From contig CAZRGV010000039.1 in NCBI GenBank assembly GCA_964599655.1, forward strand, positions 1 through 45,906: a stretch of 45,906 nt of DNA, in the 5' to 3' direction. Shown here piece by piece: positions 7,581-16,480 of this stretch (its first letter is position 1; every line of letters starts with the position of its first letter). Made by a program: the position numbers and the translations under genes. This stretch comes from CAZRGV01 sp964599655 (GTDB lineage Bacteria; Planctomycetota; Planctomycetia; Isosphaerales; Isosphaeraceae). Under the pieces are notes generated by a model. That model was given only the letters and a program-made list of their open reading frames with translations. It made no database searches and was not told where the DNA came from.

Positions 7581-10500
7581 ATGCTTCAAGCCGTCCGGGT
7601 GAGCACGCGAGAGATCCTCGAAGAGATCCTGGCCCAGCGAATCATGGTTCTCGATGGCGCGATGGGGACCATGATCCAGACGTATGGGTTGGAGGAGGAC
7701 GATTTCCGCGGCGAATTCTTCCGCGATCATCCGAAGCCGCTCAAGGGATGCAACGATCTGCTGGTGCTGACCCAGCCGCGGATCATCGAGGAGATTCACC
7801 GGGCGTACCTGGAGGCTGGGGCCGACATCATCGAGACCAACACGTTCGTCGCCAACCGGCTGACCATGGCGAATTACGGCCTGGAGGACCGTTGCGTCGA
7901 GATCAACCGTGCGGCGGCCGAGCTGGCGCGCCGGGTCGCCGACGAGGTGACGCGTCAAGATCCGAACAAGCCCCGATTTGTCGCGGGGAGCATCGGCCCG
8001 ACCGACAAGACGGCGTCGATCTCGCCCAAGGTGAGCGACCCGGGCTATCGCGGCGTCACGTTCGACGATCTTGTGGCCGCGTACACCGAGCAGATCGAGG
8101 GGCTTGTGGAGGGAGGCGTGGACATCCTCTTTCCCGAGACGAGCTTCGACACGCTCAACATGAAGGCGTGTCTTTTCGCGATCGACACCTACTTCGAGCG
8201 GACGGGCCAGCGATTGCCGGTGATGATCTCGGCGACGATCACCGACAAGAGCGGCCGCACGCTCTCGGGGCAGACGATCGAGGCGTTCTGGTACTCGGTT
8301 TCGCACTTCGACATGCTGTCGGTCGGCATCAACTGCGCCCTGGGGGCGTCGGACATGCGGCCGTACCTCGAAGCACTGGCGGGCGTGGCGACCTGCTACA
8401 TCAACTGCCATCCGAACGCGGGAATGCCCGACGGCTTCGGCAATTTCGACGACACGCCCGAGCACATGGCCGAAGTCATCGCCGAGTACGCCCAGAACGG
8501 CTGGCTGAACATCGTCGGCGGTTGCTGCGGCACGAACCCAACGTACATCCGCCAGATTGCACGTGCGGTCGAGAAGGTGACGCCCCGGAAGCGCCCGGCC
8601 TCGTCGCACCTTTCGAGCTTCAGCGGCATGGAGCCGCTGACGATCCGCCCCGAAACGAACTTCGTGATGATTGGCGAGCGGACCAACATCACCGGCTCGA
8701 AGCGGTTCGCCCGGCTGATTCGCGAAGGAAAATATGATGAGGCCCTGGCAGTCGCGCGCGATCAGGTCGAGGGGGGGGCCAACATCCTCGACGTCAACAT
8801 GGACGAAGGGTTGATCGATGGTCCCAAGGCGATGACGCGGTTCTTGAACCTGATCGCCGCCGAGCCCGACATCGCCAAGATCCCGATCATGGTGGACAGC
8901 TCGAACTGGGCGGTCATCGAGGCCGGTTTGAAGTGCGTGCAGGGCAAGTCGATCGTCAACTCGATCAGCCTGAAGGAAGGCGAGGAGAAGTTCCTCGAAC
9001 AGGCGAGGCTCGCTCGGCGCTACGGCGCGGCGGTGGTCGTCATGGCGTTCGACGAGGAGGGGCAGGCCGTCACGCGGGATCGCAAGGTCGAGATCTGCTC
9101 CCGAGCGTATCACCTTTTGACCGAGCACGTCGGCTTTCCGCCCGAAGATATCATCTTTGATGTGAATATCCTCACGGTTGGGACCGGGATCGAGGAGCAC
9201 AACAACTACGCCGTCGAGTTCATCGAGGCGGTTCGCGAGCTGAAGCGGCTCTTTCCCCAGTCGAAAACCTCAGGCGGCGTGAGCAACGTCTCGTTCGCTT
9301 ACCGGGGCAACGACGTGGTTCGCGAGGCGATGAACGCGGCGTTTCTCTACCACGCGATTCATGCCGGGCTCGACATGGGGATCGTCAATCCGGGCCAGCT
9401 CGAAGTCTACGACGAGATTCCCAAGGACCTGCTGGAACGGGTTGAGGATGTCCTGCTCAACCGCCGGCCGGATGCCACCGACCGCCTGACCGAGTTTTCC
9501 GAGACGGTCAAGAAGAAGGACCGGAAGACCGATTCCAAGGCCCTTGCCTGGCGAGAGACGACGGTCGAGGAACGGCTCAAACATGCGTTGATCCAGGGGA
9601 TCACCGACTTCATCGATCAGGACGTGGAAGAGGCGAGGCAAACCTACGACCGGCCCCTGTCGATCATCGAGGGGCCGTTGATGGACGGGATGAACGTCGT
9701 CGGCGACCTGTTCGGCGCGGGCAAGATGTTCCTTCCCCAGGTGGTCAAGAGCGCCCGCGTGATGAAGAAGGCCGTGGCTTATCTTCAACCGTTCATGGAA
9801 GCCGAGAAGGCGGCGAAGGCGGACGCCGCGACGCGCCAGGCGCGCGGCAAGATCTTGATGGCGACGGTCAAGGGGGACGTTCACGACATCGGGAAGAACA
9901 TTGTGGGCGTGGTGCTCGGCTGCAACGACTACGACGTGATCGACCTTGGCGTGATGTGCCCTTGCGAGAAGATTCTGGCCACGGCGAAAAAAGAAGGGGT
10001 CGATCTGATCGGCCTGTCGGGGCTGATCACGCCGTCGCTCGACGAGATGGTGCACGTGGCCAGGGAAATGGCGCGCGAGGGGTTCGACGTCCCGTTGCTG
10101 ATTGGAGGCGCGACGACCAGTCCGAAGCACACGGCGGTGAAGATCGCCCCGGCATATCCAGGCATGGTTGTTCATGTGAAGGATGCTTCTCGTTGCGTGG
10201 GGGTGGTGGATCGCTTGATGCGGCCCGACGATCGCAAGGCGTTCGACGTCGAGAACCGGGCGAACCAGGAAAGCGACCGTGCGTCGTACGCCAGAAAGGT
10301 TGAGCGCAAGCTCGTGCCTTATCCCGAGGCGCTTGCGCGTCGACTCCGGCTCGACTGGTCGAAAACCACCGTGGAGCGGCCCGAGTTCCTGGGGGCCCGC
10401 GTGCGTCGCGACGTCCCGATCGCCGAGATCGTGCCGTTCATCGACTGGACCCCGTTCTTCATGGCCTGGGAGCTCAAGGGGAAATACCCGAAGATCTTCG

Positions 10501-11288
10501 ACGATCCGACGGTCGGACCGATCGCGCGAGAGACGTTTGAGCACGCGCAGCGATTGCTCAAGGAGTTTCTTGAGAATGGCAAGCTGACGGCCCACGCGGT
10601 CTACGGCTTCTTCCCCGCCCAGAGTGAAGGGGACGACATCATTCTGTATGCCGATGAGTCGCGAACCGTGGAACGCGTCCGGTTGCCGATGCTCCGGCAA
10701 CAGTGGGAGCGGGTTGGCCAGAAGGAGTTCCGCTCCCTGGCCGATTACGTCGCGCCGGTCGATTCGGGCGTGGCCGACTTCGTCGGGGCCTTCGCCGTCA
10801 CGGCGGGGCACGGGGTCGATGAACTGGTCAAGGAGTTCGAGGCTCGAGGCGACATCGACGACGCGATCATGACGAAGGCGATTGCCGATCGGCTGGCGGA
10901 GGCGCTCGCCGAGATGCTCCATCAGCAAGCCCGGCGCGACTGGGGCTATGGCCGAGCGGAGCAACTGAGCAACGAGGACCTGATCGCCGAGAAGTATCGT
11001 GGGATTCGCCCGGCGCCTGGTTATCCGGCCTGTCCCGATCACACGCTCAAGCCGGTGATCTGGGATTTGCTCGATGTGCGGAAGGCGACCGGCATGTGGC
11101 TGACCGAGAGTCTGGCCATGGTGCCGGCGGCGTCGGTCAGCGGGCTCTACTTCGGACATCCCGAGGCGCGTTATTTCGCGGTCGATTTGATCACGCGCGA
11201 TCAGGTCGAGTCGTACGCGAATCGTCGAGGAAAACCGGTCGCGGACGTCGAGCGATGGCTCTCGCCCAACCTGGCCTACGATCCCTGA
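7581..11288 (+). CDS. metH: Cobalamin-dependent methionine synthase
   Basis: The enzyme transfers the methyl group of 5-methyltetrahydrofolate through cobalamin to homocysteine, forming methionine. The product is 1235 residues, the normal full length with all four modules. The homocysteine-binding barrel begins MVLDGAMGTMIQ and carries the zinc Cys pair in GGCCGTNP (about 312-319). The pterin-binding barrel starts near 360 (FVMIGERTNITGSKRF). The cobalamin domain has DVHDIGKNIVG (about 765) with the axial His, plus GLSGLITPSLDEM. The C-terminal activation domain contains ELKGKYPKIF and RPAPGYPACPDHT. The ATG at 7581 was chosen because it is close to the conserved start; an in-frame ATG at 7491 has no ribosome binding site. 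It stands alone behind its own promoter. Confidence 0.97.
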   Translation: MLQAVRVSTREILEEILAQRIMVLDGAMGTMIQTYGLEEDDFRGEFFRDHPKPLKGCNDLLVLTQPRIIEEIHRAYLEAGADIIETNTFVANRLTMANYGLEDRCVEINRAAAELARRVADEVTRQDPNKPRFVAGSIGPTDKTASISPKVSDPGYRGVTFDDLVAAYTEQIEGLVEGGVDILFPETSFDTLNMKACLFAIDTYFERTGQRLPVMISATITDKSGRTLSGQTIEAFWYSVSHFDMLSVGINCALGASDMRPYLEALAGVATCYINCHPNAGMPDGFGNFDDTPEHMAEVIAEYAQNGWLNIVGGCCGTNPTYIRQIARAVEKVTPRKRPASSHLSSFSGMEPLTIRPETNFVMIGERTNITGSKRFARLIREGKYDEALAVARDQVEGGANILDVNMDEGLIDGPKAMTRFLNLIAAEPDIAKIPIMVDSSNWAVIEAGLKCVQGKSIVNSISLKEGEEKFLEQARLARRYGAAVVVMAFDEEGQAVTRDRKVEICSRAYHLLTEHVGFPPEDIIFDVNILTVGTGIEEHNNYAVEFIEAVRELKRLFPQSKTSGGVSNVSFAYRGNDVVREAMNAAFLYHAIHAGLDMGIVNPGQLEVYDEIPKDLLERVEDVLLNRRPDATDRLTEFSETVKKKDRKTDSKALAWRETTVEERLKHALIQGITDFIDQDVEEARQTYDRPLSIIEGPLMDGMNVVGDLFGAGKMFLPQVVKSARVMKKAVAYLQPFMEAEKAAKADAATRQARGKILMATVKGDVHDIGKNIVGVVLGCNDYDVIDLGVMCPCEKILATAKKEGVDLIGLSGLITPSLDEMVHVAREMAREGFDVPLLIGGATTSPKHTAVKIAPAYPGMVVHVKDASRCVGVVDRLMRPDDRKAFDVENRANQESDRASYARKVERKLVPYPEALARRLRLDWSKTTVERPEFLGARVRRDVPIAEIVPFIDWTPFFMAWELKGKYPKIFDDPTVGPIARETFEHAQRLLKEFLENGKLTAHAVYGFFPAQSEGDDIILYADESRTVERVRLPMLRQQWERVGQKEFRSLADYVAPVDSGVADFVGAFAVTAGHGVDELVKEFEARGDIDDAIMTKAIADRLAEALAEMLHQQARRDWGYGRAEQLSNEDLIAEKYRGIRPAPGYPACPDHTLKPVIWDLLDVRKATGMWLTESLAMVPAASVSGLYFGHPEARYFAVDLITRDQVESYANRRGKPVADVERWLSPNLAYDP

Positions 11289-11334
11289 TTTTCGGGATTA
11301 ACGGCAAAAGGGCACCCCGAGGCTGGATTTGCAT

Positions 11335-11340
11335 TATAAT
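11335..11340 (+). promoter_or_regulatory. Perfect TATAAT -10 before the 11400 gene
   Basis: TATAAT lies 60 bases before the ATG at 11400. No convincing -35 is present at 16-18 bases upstream. The predicted start near 11347 coincides with the base of the stem-loop at 11349-11373. Confidence 0.5.
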
Positions 11341-11348
11341 TAGGTAAA

Positions 11349-11373
11349 GGTCCACCGATTTGCTCGGTGGACC
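11349..11373 (+). other. Perfect 10-bp stem-loop at the start of the 11400 transcript (or end of metH)
   Basis: GGTCCACCGA (11349-11358) pairs exactly with TCGGTGGACC (11364-11373) around a TTTGC loop. No T tract follows, so it is a poor terminator for metH. Because it begins about nine bases after TATAAT, it would form the very 5' end of the downstream mRNA, a position known elsewhere to stabilise transcripts. Confidence 0.7.
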
Positions 11374-11399
11374 TCCGACCTTGGACATGAGATTCAGCC

Positions 11400-11942
11400 A
11401 TGAGAGCCCTCTTCCACGTCGGGTCCGTTGTCATGGTGTCGGGTTTCCTGACGTCGGAGGCCTCGGGCCAGGTGGCGGCGAACCTTCCCGCGATTCCGGC
11501 CCCGGCCGGGGCCCTTGCGGCCGCGGCACCTCGACTGCCGGAACCGCTGGAGGGCGGGGCGGTGGCTCCACCCAACCCTGTCGCGGGACGGGCTCTCGAC
11601 CATCCGGTCGCGAGAGTCCGCAGGGCTCCAGACAACCAGTGGGGCGTTCGCAATCCTGGCGGTGTCGGGAGATATCTCGAGTACTATCCGCCCGGCAACC
11701 AGTTCCAGAATCCAGGGCCAGGGGTGCGAGTCGCGCAGTATGAGCTGGGACCGCCCTCGACGAGCCGGAGCATGCAGCTCCAGTCGCAGGCCGTCGGTAT
11801 CTCACGATACAGTGTGCTTCAGAGGCACATCGATGCCTACGGTGCGCCCCGGATCGGGTTCTTCGGCTTCTGGCCCGGGTTTGGTTTTGGCTACGGGTAT
11901 GGTTACGGAATGTACGGCGGGGGGTATCCCTACCCGTACTGA
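11400..11942 (+). CDS. Secreted Gly/Tyr-rich protein of unknown function
   Basis: This 180-residue protein has an N-terminal signal-like segment (hydrophobic VGSVVMVSGFLTSEASG, cleavage probably after ASGQ or AA, about 22-27). An Ala/Pro-rich stretch follows (PAIPAPAGALAAAAPRLPEP), then a polar middle with NPGGVGRYLEYYPPG. The tail is strikingly aromatic and Gly-rich (FFGFWPGFGFGYGYGYG, then MYGGGYPYPY). Such tails are common in planctomycete exported proteins and may aid surface or matrix association; that role is inference. The gene has its own -10 and leader stem-loop. The protein could not be assigned to a family. Confidence 0.62.
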   Translation: MRALFHVGSVVMVSGFLTSEASGQVAANLPAIPAPAGALAAAAPRLPEPLEGGAVAPPNPVAGRALDHPVARVRRAPDNQWGVRNPGGVGRYLEYYPPGNQFQNPGPGVRVAQYELGPPSTSRSMQLQSQAVGISRYSVLQRHIDAYGAPRIGFFGFWPGFGFGYGYGYGMYGGGYPYPY

Positions 11943-12066
11943 CGGACGAACGGCGAGACGAGCCTTGGGACGCTCTCCCGCGTTGAGTTGATCGCGGTCC
12001 CGCCGCGAACCCCGAGCCCGTTCGAGGGTACGGGATTCGCGTTGGGAACGTGACGGCACGGCAGGT

Positions 12067-14136
12067 TTATTCTTCTTCCTCGCCGGTGCGCGACTTCTTC
12101 CACTTTTCGACGATCTGTTGCTGGACGTTGGGTGGAACCGGCTCGTACGACTTGAACTCCATGGAGAAGGAGCCCTGACCGCCGGTCATGCTCTTGAGCT
12201 GGGTGGCGTACGTGAGCACCTCGCTCAGTGGGACCACGGCCTGGATCACCTGGAGCCCGCCGGGCAGGGCCTCCATGCCGGTGATGTGTCCTCGCCGGGT
12301 GGAGAGGTCGGCCGAGATGTCGCCAAATTTCGCGTTGGGGACGGTGACCTCCATGGTGACGATCGGCTCGAGGAGAACGGGCCTGGCGTTCTCGAACGCC
12401 TTGCGGAACGCGGTGGCCGCGGCGGTCTTGAAGGCTTGTTCCGAGCTATCAACCGGGTGGTCCTTGCCGAAGAAGACCTCGACCTCGACGTCGACCACAT
12501 GGTTGCCCGAGAGGACGCCCTTCTCCATCTGCTCGCGCACGCCCTTCTCGACGGCCGGGATGAACTGGTTGGGAATGACGCCGCCCTTGACCGCGTCGAC
12601 GAAGTTGAAGCCCGCGCCTCGCTCCCGGGGACGAACGCGCAGATGGACCTCGGCGAACTGGCCGCGTCCGCCGGTCTGTTTCTTGTGGCGGTGGTTGGCT
12701 TCCGCCTGGCCCGTGATCGTCTCCAGGTAGGGGACGTGCGGGACGTGCGTGTTGACGTCGAGCTTGTAACGGTTCTTGAGCCGCTGTTGGATCACGTCGA
12801 GGTGCAGCTCGCTCATGCCGTTGATGACCAGCTCGTGTGTCTGGGCGTCTCGACGGTAGGTGAAGGTCGGGTCTTCGTCGGCGATCTTGGCCAGCCCGAC
12901 GGAGATCTTCGGTTCGTCCTCGCGGGTCTTGGGCTCGATGGCGCGGGGGACCATCGGCGTGGGGAACCGGATCGGCTTGAGCTGGGGAACCGTGGTATTG
13001 CCGCCGGTATTGCTGACCGTGTCGGAGACGTGCAGGTCGTCGAACTTGGCGATGGCGACGATGTCGCCGGCGATCGCCTCGGGGACCTCCTCCTGCTGTT
13101 TGCCCTGCATCACGTAGATGTGGCCGGCCTTGCTCGTCTTGCCGGTGCGGAGGTTGACCAGCGTGGTGTCGGAGGCGAGCCGTCCCGAGAGGATGCGAAG
13201 ATAATTGAGTTTGCCCATGAACAGGTCGTTGGTCGTCTTGAAGACCTGGGCGACCAGAGTGCCGTCCTCGGCGGGGAGGATTTCGACGCCAGGGGTGCCG
13301 TCGTCCTCACCGGGAGCAAAGCGGTGGATGTTCTCCGGGTTGAGGCCGCACTCGACGATCAGGTCGAGCAGCTCGCGGACACCGATGTCCTTCTTGGTCG
13401 AGAGGCAGACGACCGGCACGAGCTTCGCGCTGGCGATGGCCTCGTGGGCGGCCTCGCGGAGTTCCTCGGCCGAGATCGTCTCGCCTTCGAGGTAACGGGT
13501 CATGAGGTCGTCGTTGGTCTCGACGATCTGCTCGACGAGCATCTGGTAGGCTTCCGAAGGTGGCATCGGGCAGCCATCGGGAGCGTCGGTCGGCGCGTTC
13601 AGGACGTTCAGGACGCCGGAGAAATCGGCCCCCTGGCCGATCGGGACGTTGAACGGAACGCAGCTCGACCCGAAGGTCTCGCGGATCGCCTCGAGGTCGG
13701 CCTTGTAGTCGACGTTTTCGGCATCCATCTTGGTGATGGCGATGATTCGTCCCAGGCCGAGCCGGCCGGCCTCGTTGTAGATGCGGCGGGTGTTGACCTC
13801 AATGCCCGACGGGCCGGAGACGGCGATCAGCACGTTCTCGACGGCGGCCAGGGCACTCAGGGCATTGCCGATGAAGTCGGGGTAGCCGGGCGAGTCGATC
13901 AGGTGGACCTGCTTGCCTTGCCATTCGAGATGGCCGAGGTGGCAATCGATCGAGAAATGCCGGCGTTTTTCCTCGTCGTCGACGTCCAGGGTGCTGGTGC
14001 CGTCGTCGACGGATCCTCGGCGCGGGGTGGCGCCGGCGGCGAAGAGCAGGGCGTCGGCAAGGCTGGTCTTGCCCGACGCCCCATGTCCAGCCAGGGCGAT
14101 GTTCCTGATATCGGTGACGTGATAGGTCGTGGTCAT
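12067..14136 (-). CDS. EF-G-like translational GTPase, paralogue type (FusA2-like)
   Basis: The product is 689 residues with the full EF-G domain order. The GTPase has G1 GHGASGKTS (17-25), G3 DSPGY (81-85) and G4 TKMD (135-138). Domain II follows, then domains III-V with GMSELHLDVI, GGRGQFAEVHLRV, STRRGHITGME and YATQLKSMTGGQGSF. The canonical G3 DTPGH is DSPGY, so the catalytic His is replaced by Tyr, and G1 departs from the usual GHIDAGKTT. Both are features of the EF-G-like paralogue family and not of the main elongation factor. The role could be a specialised translocase, ribosome recycling or none of these. The start has AGAGGGGACAGG just upstream. It lies 92 bases after hisA, and two stem-loops separate the genes. 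Confidence 0.85.
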   Translation of the reverse strand: MTTTYHVTDIRNIALAGHGASGKTSLADALLFAAGATPRRGSVDDGTSTLDVDDEEKRRHFSIDCHLGHLEWQGKQVHLIDSPGYPDFIGNALSALAAVENVLIAVSGPSGIEVNTRRIYNEAGRLGLGRIIAITKMDAENVDYKADLEAIRETFGSSCVPFNVPIGQGADFSGVLNVLNAPTDAPDGCPMPPSEAYQMLVEQIVETNDDLMTRYLEGETISAEELREAAHEAIASAKLVPVVCLSTKKDIGVRELLDLIVECGLNPENIHRFAPGEDDGTPGVEILPAEDGTLVAQVFKTTNDLFMGKLNYLRILSGRLASDTTLVNLRTGKTSKAGHIYVMQGKQQEEVPEAIAGDIVAIAKFDDLHVSDTVSNTGGNTTVPQLKPIRFPTPMVPRAIEPKTREDEPKISVGLAKIADEDPTFTYRRDAQTHELVINGMSELHLDVIQQRLKNRYKLDVNTHVPHVPYLETITGQAEANHRHKKQTGGRGQFAEVHLRVRPRERGAGFNFVDAVKGGVIPNQFIPAVEKGVREQMEKGVLSGNHVVDVEVEVFFGKDHPVDSSEQAFKTAAATAFRKAFENARPVLLEPIVTMEVTVPNAKFGDISADLSTRRGHITGMEALPGGLQVIQAVVPLSEVLTYATQLKSMTGGQGSFSMEFKSYEPVPPNVQQQIVEKWKKSRTGEEEE

Positions 14137-14164
14137 GGTGCCTGTCCCCTCTCGATTGAGGTTA

Positions 14165-14192
14165 GGATTCCCGCCCAAAGGCCGGCGAATCC
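14165..14192 (-). other. Stem-loop between hisA and the EF-G paralogue
   Basis: GGATTC (14165-14170) and GAATCC (14187-14192) pair, and extra GC pairing is possible inside (CGCC with GGC). No T tract follows on the minus strand. It lies in the leader of the EF-G paralogue. Confidence 0.45.
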
Positions 14193-14208
14193 GAGGCACC
14201 CGATGGGA

Positions 14209-14230
14209 GACGACCCGCCTCAGGGTCGTC
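14209..14230 (-). other. Perfect 8-bp stem-loop at the hisA stop codon
   Basis: GACGACCC (14209-14216) and GGGTCGTC (14223-14230) pair exactly around a six-base loop, overlapping the hisA stop. It lacks a U tract on the minus strand. It may end the hisA transcript in a Rho-assisted way or block 3' decay. Confidence 0.5.
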
Positions 14231-14960
14231 AGGGTGTCGAAGATCGGTCGCCGGCCCGTTTCCGGGCCTCGCTGATCCGGAAACGACCTTCGTAGAAAGC
14301 CCGCCCGACGATGCAAGCCGCGACCGGCAAGGCCGCCAGGCGTTCCAGGTCGTCGAGTGTGCTGACCCCTCCTGACGCAATGACGGGAGTCTTCAACCGC
14401 GACGCGAGAGCGCCCGTGGCGGCCAGGTTGGGCCCCTCGAGCATGCCGTCGCGCGCGATGTCGGTGTAGACGACCGCCCCCAGCGGCAGGTCGTCGAACT
14501 GCTGGGCCAGTTCCACGGCGTCGACTTCCGAGACGTCGAGCCAGCCGTCGGTGGCCACCTTGCCGTCTCGGGCGTCGAGCCCCAGTACGACCCGGTTGGG
14601 GTGACGCTCGACGAGGGTTCGGAACCAGCGTGGATCCTTCAACGCCTGCGTGCCAACGATCACGCGCTCGATGCCGGCGTGGAGCCAGGCCTCGGCCGTC
14701 TCATCGCTGCGCACGCCCCCTCCGAGCTGGCAAGGAACCTTCACGCGGGCCAGGATGGCCCGCACGGCCTCGACGTTCACCGGCTTGCCGACCTTGGCTC
14801 CATCGAGATCGACCAGATGGATGCGGGTGGCACCTTCGGCCTCCCAGTGTGCCGCCATGGCTGCTGGATCGTCGCCGAAGACCGTTTCCCGATCGTAGTC
14901 GCCCTGCTGGAGGCGAACGCAACGCCCGCCTCTGAGGTCGATGGCCGGGATAACTTCCAT
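14229..14960 (-). CDS. hisA: Phosphoribosylformimino-5-aminoimidazole carboxamide ribotide isomerase
   Basis: The enzyme isomerises ProFAR to PRFAR in histidine biosynthesis. The product is 243 residues, the normal length of this TIM barrel. It begins MEVIPAIDLRGGRCVRL, with catalytic Asp8. It also shows QLGGGVRS, RVIVGTQALKDP, the second catalytic Asp in VYTDIARDGMLEGPN, and the phosphate-binding VIASGGVSTLDDL. hisH lies 176 bases upstream on the same strand, but a separate promoter precedes hisA. hisF, the usual HisH partner, is not in the window. Longer in-frame extensions upstream only shadow hisH in another frame. Confidence 0.96.
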   Translation of the reverse strand: MEVIPAIDLRGGRCVRLQQGDYDRETVFGDDPAAMAAHWEAEGATRIHLVDLDGAKVGKPVNVEAVRAILARVKVPCQLGGGVRSDETAEAWLHAGIERVIVGTQALKDPRWFRTLVERHPNRVVLGLDARDGKVATDGWLDVSEVDAVELAQQFDDLPLGAVVYTDIARDGMLEGPNLAATGALASRLKTPVIASGGVSTLDDLERLAALPVAACIVGRAFYEGRFRISEARKRAGDRSSTP

Positions 14961-15000
14961 GAGTTTCACCGAATCTTCCGCGAGTCTTAACCCACCTTGC

Positions 15001-15029
15001 AATGTAGCCGCGCGTTCGGGGAGTCGCAA
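15001..15029 (-). promoter_or_regulatory. Sigma70-type promoter of hisA
   Basis: On the minus strand TTGCGA (15029-15024) and TACATT (15006-15001) are separated by 17 bases, about 40 bases upstream of the hisA ATG. Confidence 0.5.
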
Positions 15030-15136
15030 GGGACCACCCCCCGTGCGTGGGACGCGAAGACGGTCGGCACCGCAACGAGCGGACACGTCGAGCGGATTCG
15101 GCGCGTCATGGTGGAATTCCTGGGGTTTCCGCTCGC

Positions 15137-15742
15137 TCAGAGGGCCGCGAAGTTGGCGTACATCGCCAATCCGACCTTCTGGCTCTTCTCGGGATGGAAC
15201 TGGCAGGCCATGAGGTTGTCGCGCCAGACCAGAGCCGCGAACGGGTCGGGATAGAGGCTCTCGGCGGCGACATCCTCGGGGTTCGAGGGCCGGGCGTGGT
15301 ATGAGTGGACGAAATAGACCGACGGCTCCGGTTCGAGTCCCCGAAGCAAGGGGACCGGCCTGCGAATTTGAAGCGTGTTCCAGCCCATGTGAGGGATCTT
15401 CAAGCCCGGGACCGAGGGGAACCGCACGACGCGCCCGGGCATCAGGCCAAGGCCCTGGTGGACGCCGTCTTCCTCGCTGAACTCGAAGAGGAGCTGCAAG
15501 CCCAGGCAGACCCCAAGACAGGGCTTTCCGGCCCGGACGGCCTCGGTGAACGCCTCGCCCAGGCCGGTGCGACGGAGTTCGCCGATGGCGTCGGCGAACG
15601 CCCCGACACCGGGCAGGATGACCTTGTCGGCGTGGCGGACGCGGTCGGGGTCGCAGGTCACGTCGGCGTGGTGTCCGACCGCTTCGAGGGCCTTCTGCAC
15701 GCTCCGAAGGTTTCCCATCCCATAGTCGATGATCGCGATCAT
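15137..15742 (-). CDS. hisH: Imidazole glycerol phosphate synthase, glutaminase subunit
   Basis: This is the class I glutamine amidotransferase subunit that supplies ammonia to HisF for making imidazole glycerol phosphate and AICAR. The product is 201 residues. It starts MIAIIDYGMGNLRSV, with the nucleophile Cys79 in PCLGVCLGLQLL and His183/Glu185 in CQFHPEKS completing the triad. PGVGAF and IPHMGWN are also conserved. An ATG 16 codons upstream is possible but gives an atypical N-terminus. It has its own promoter at 15786-15815. Confidence 0.96.
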   Translation of the reverse strand: MIAIIDYGMGNLRSVQKALEAVGHHADVTCDPDRVRHADKVILPGVGAFADAIGELRRTGLGEAFTEAVRAGKPCLGVCLGLQLLFEFSEEDGVHQGLGLMPGRVVRFPSVPGLKIPHMGWNTLQIRRPVPLLRGLEPEPSVYFVHSYHARPSNPEDVAAESLYPDPFAALVWRDNLMACQFHPEKSQKVGLAMYANFAAL

Positions 15743-15785
15743 GTTCGGTCTCGGCCGCTCCGGCGAATCGTTCCCGCCGTTGCCC

Positions 15786-15815
15786 ATCATAGCGGGGCAA
15801 AGGGAGTTCCGCCAA
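15786..15815 (-). promoter_or_regulatory. Sigma70-type promoter of hisH
   Basis: On the minus strand TTGGCG (15815-15810) and TATGAT (15791-15786) are 18 bases apart, giving a leader of about 37 bases before the hisH ATG. Confidence 0.55.
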
Positions 15816-15829
15816 GCGGTGCGGGCCGA

Positions 15830-16471
15830 TCAGCGGACCCGTCCCGAGGTCGACCCAAGGCCGCGAGCGACAGGCAGCCAACGGGCACCGAGATCGCTCC
15901 GGCGGCCCTGGAGGCCGTAAGGATCGCGACTGCCGGATGGGAAGAGGCTGGAGTCCTCGCCGAAGCCGTTCGACTCGGGGTCGTCGGGTTCGAGCGACGA
16001 CTCGGGCAGAGGCCGGATCTCTCCCGGAATCTGGGCGAACGGCATGCGGCGGCCCCTGGGGCGCGACGCGGGGGTCGATCGAGCGGATCCAGTGCCCGGG
16101 TCGGACGTTGATGGCGGAGACAGGCCCATCGTGTCGTAACCCTGGCGGCGGATCAGGTTTCGGGCGTCATCGAGGCGGGCGGCCAGGTCGCCGTTGTTCG
16201 CCTCCGACTGCACGAGTTCGTCCTCGAGCCGGCGGTTTTCCGACTTCAGCTCGGCGACCTGCTTCTGAAGCTCGTATTTTTCCGATTCCAGGTGGCTGAC
16301 GCTTGTCTTGAGCGAGCCGACCATGGTCTGACGCGCACCGAACGGGCCAGGCTGAGCACAGCCGGCTGCCAGAGCAATCAGGGCCAGGGCTGGCCCGAGC
16401 GCTCTGAAGGTAATCAGCGGCCTCGGCGAGCCAGCGCGAGGGCCTGGTGTGGGGGAAACGAGGGCGTTCAT
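15830..16471 (-). CDS. Putative lipoprotein with coiled coil
   Basis: This 213-residue protein has a hydrophobic export segment (ALGPALALIALAAGC) ending in a lipobox-like AAGC with lipidation candidate Cys38. Residues about 50-108 form a heptad-rich coiled coil (SLKTSVSHLESEKYELQKQ, SENRRLEDELVQSEANN). The C-terminal half is Pro/Ser-rich and probably disordered. The short coiled coil after a lipid anchor resembles envelope tethers or trimeric spacers; the function is unknown. It follows the LapA-like gene by 9 bases, and both belong to a run with the prepilin peptidase. Confidence 0.68.
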   Translation of the reverse strand: MNALVSPTPGPRAGSPRPLITFRALGPALALIALAAGCAQPGPFGARQTMVGSLKTSVSHLESEKYELQKQVAELKSENRRLEDELVQSEANNGDLAARLDDARNLIRRQGYDTMGLSPPSTSDPGTGSARSTPASRPRGRRMPFAQIPGEIRPLPESSLEPDDPESNGFGEDSSLFPSGSRDPYGLQGRRSDLGARWLPVARGLGSTSGRVR

Positions 16472-16480
16472 GTCCGAAGT

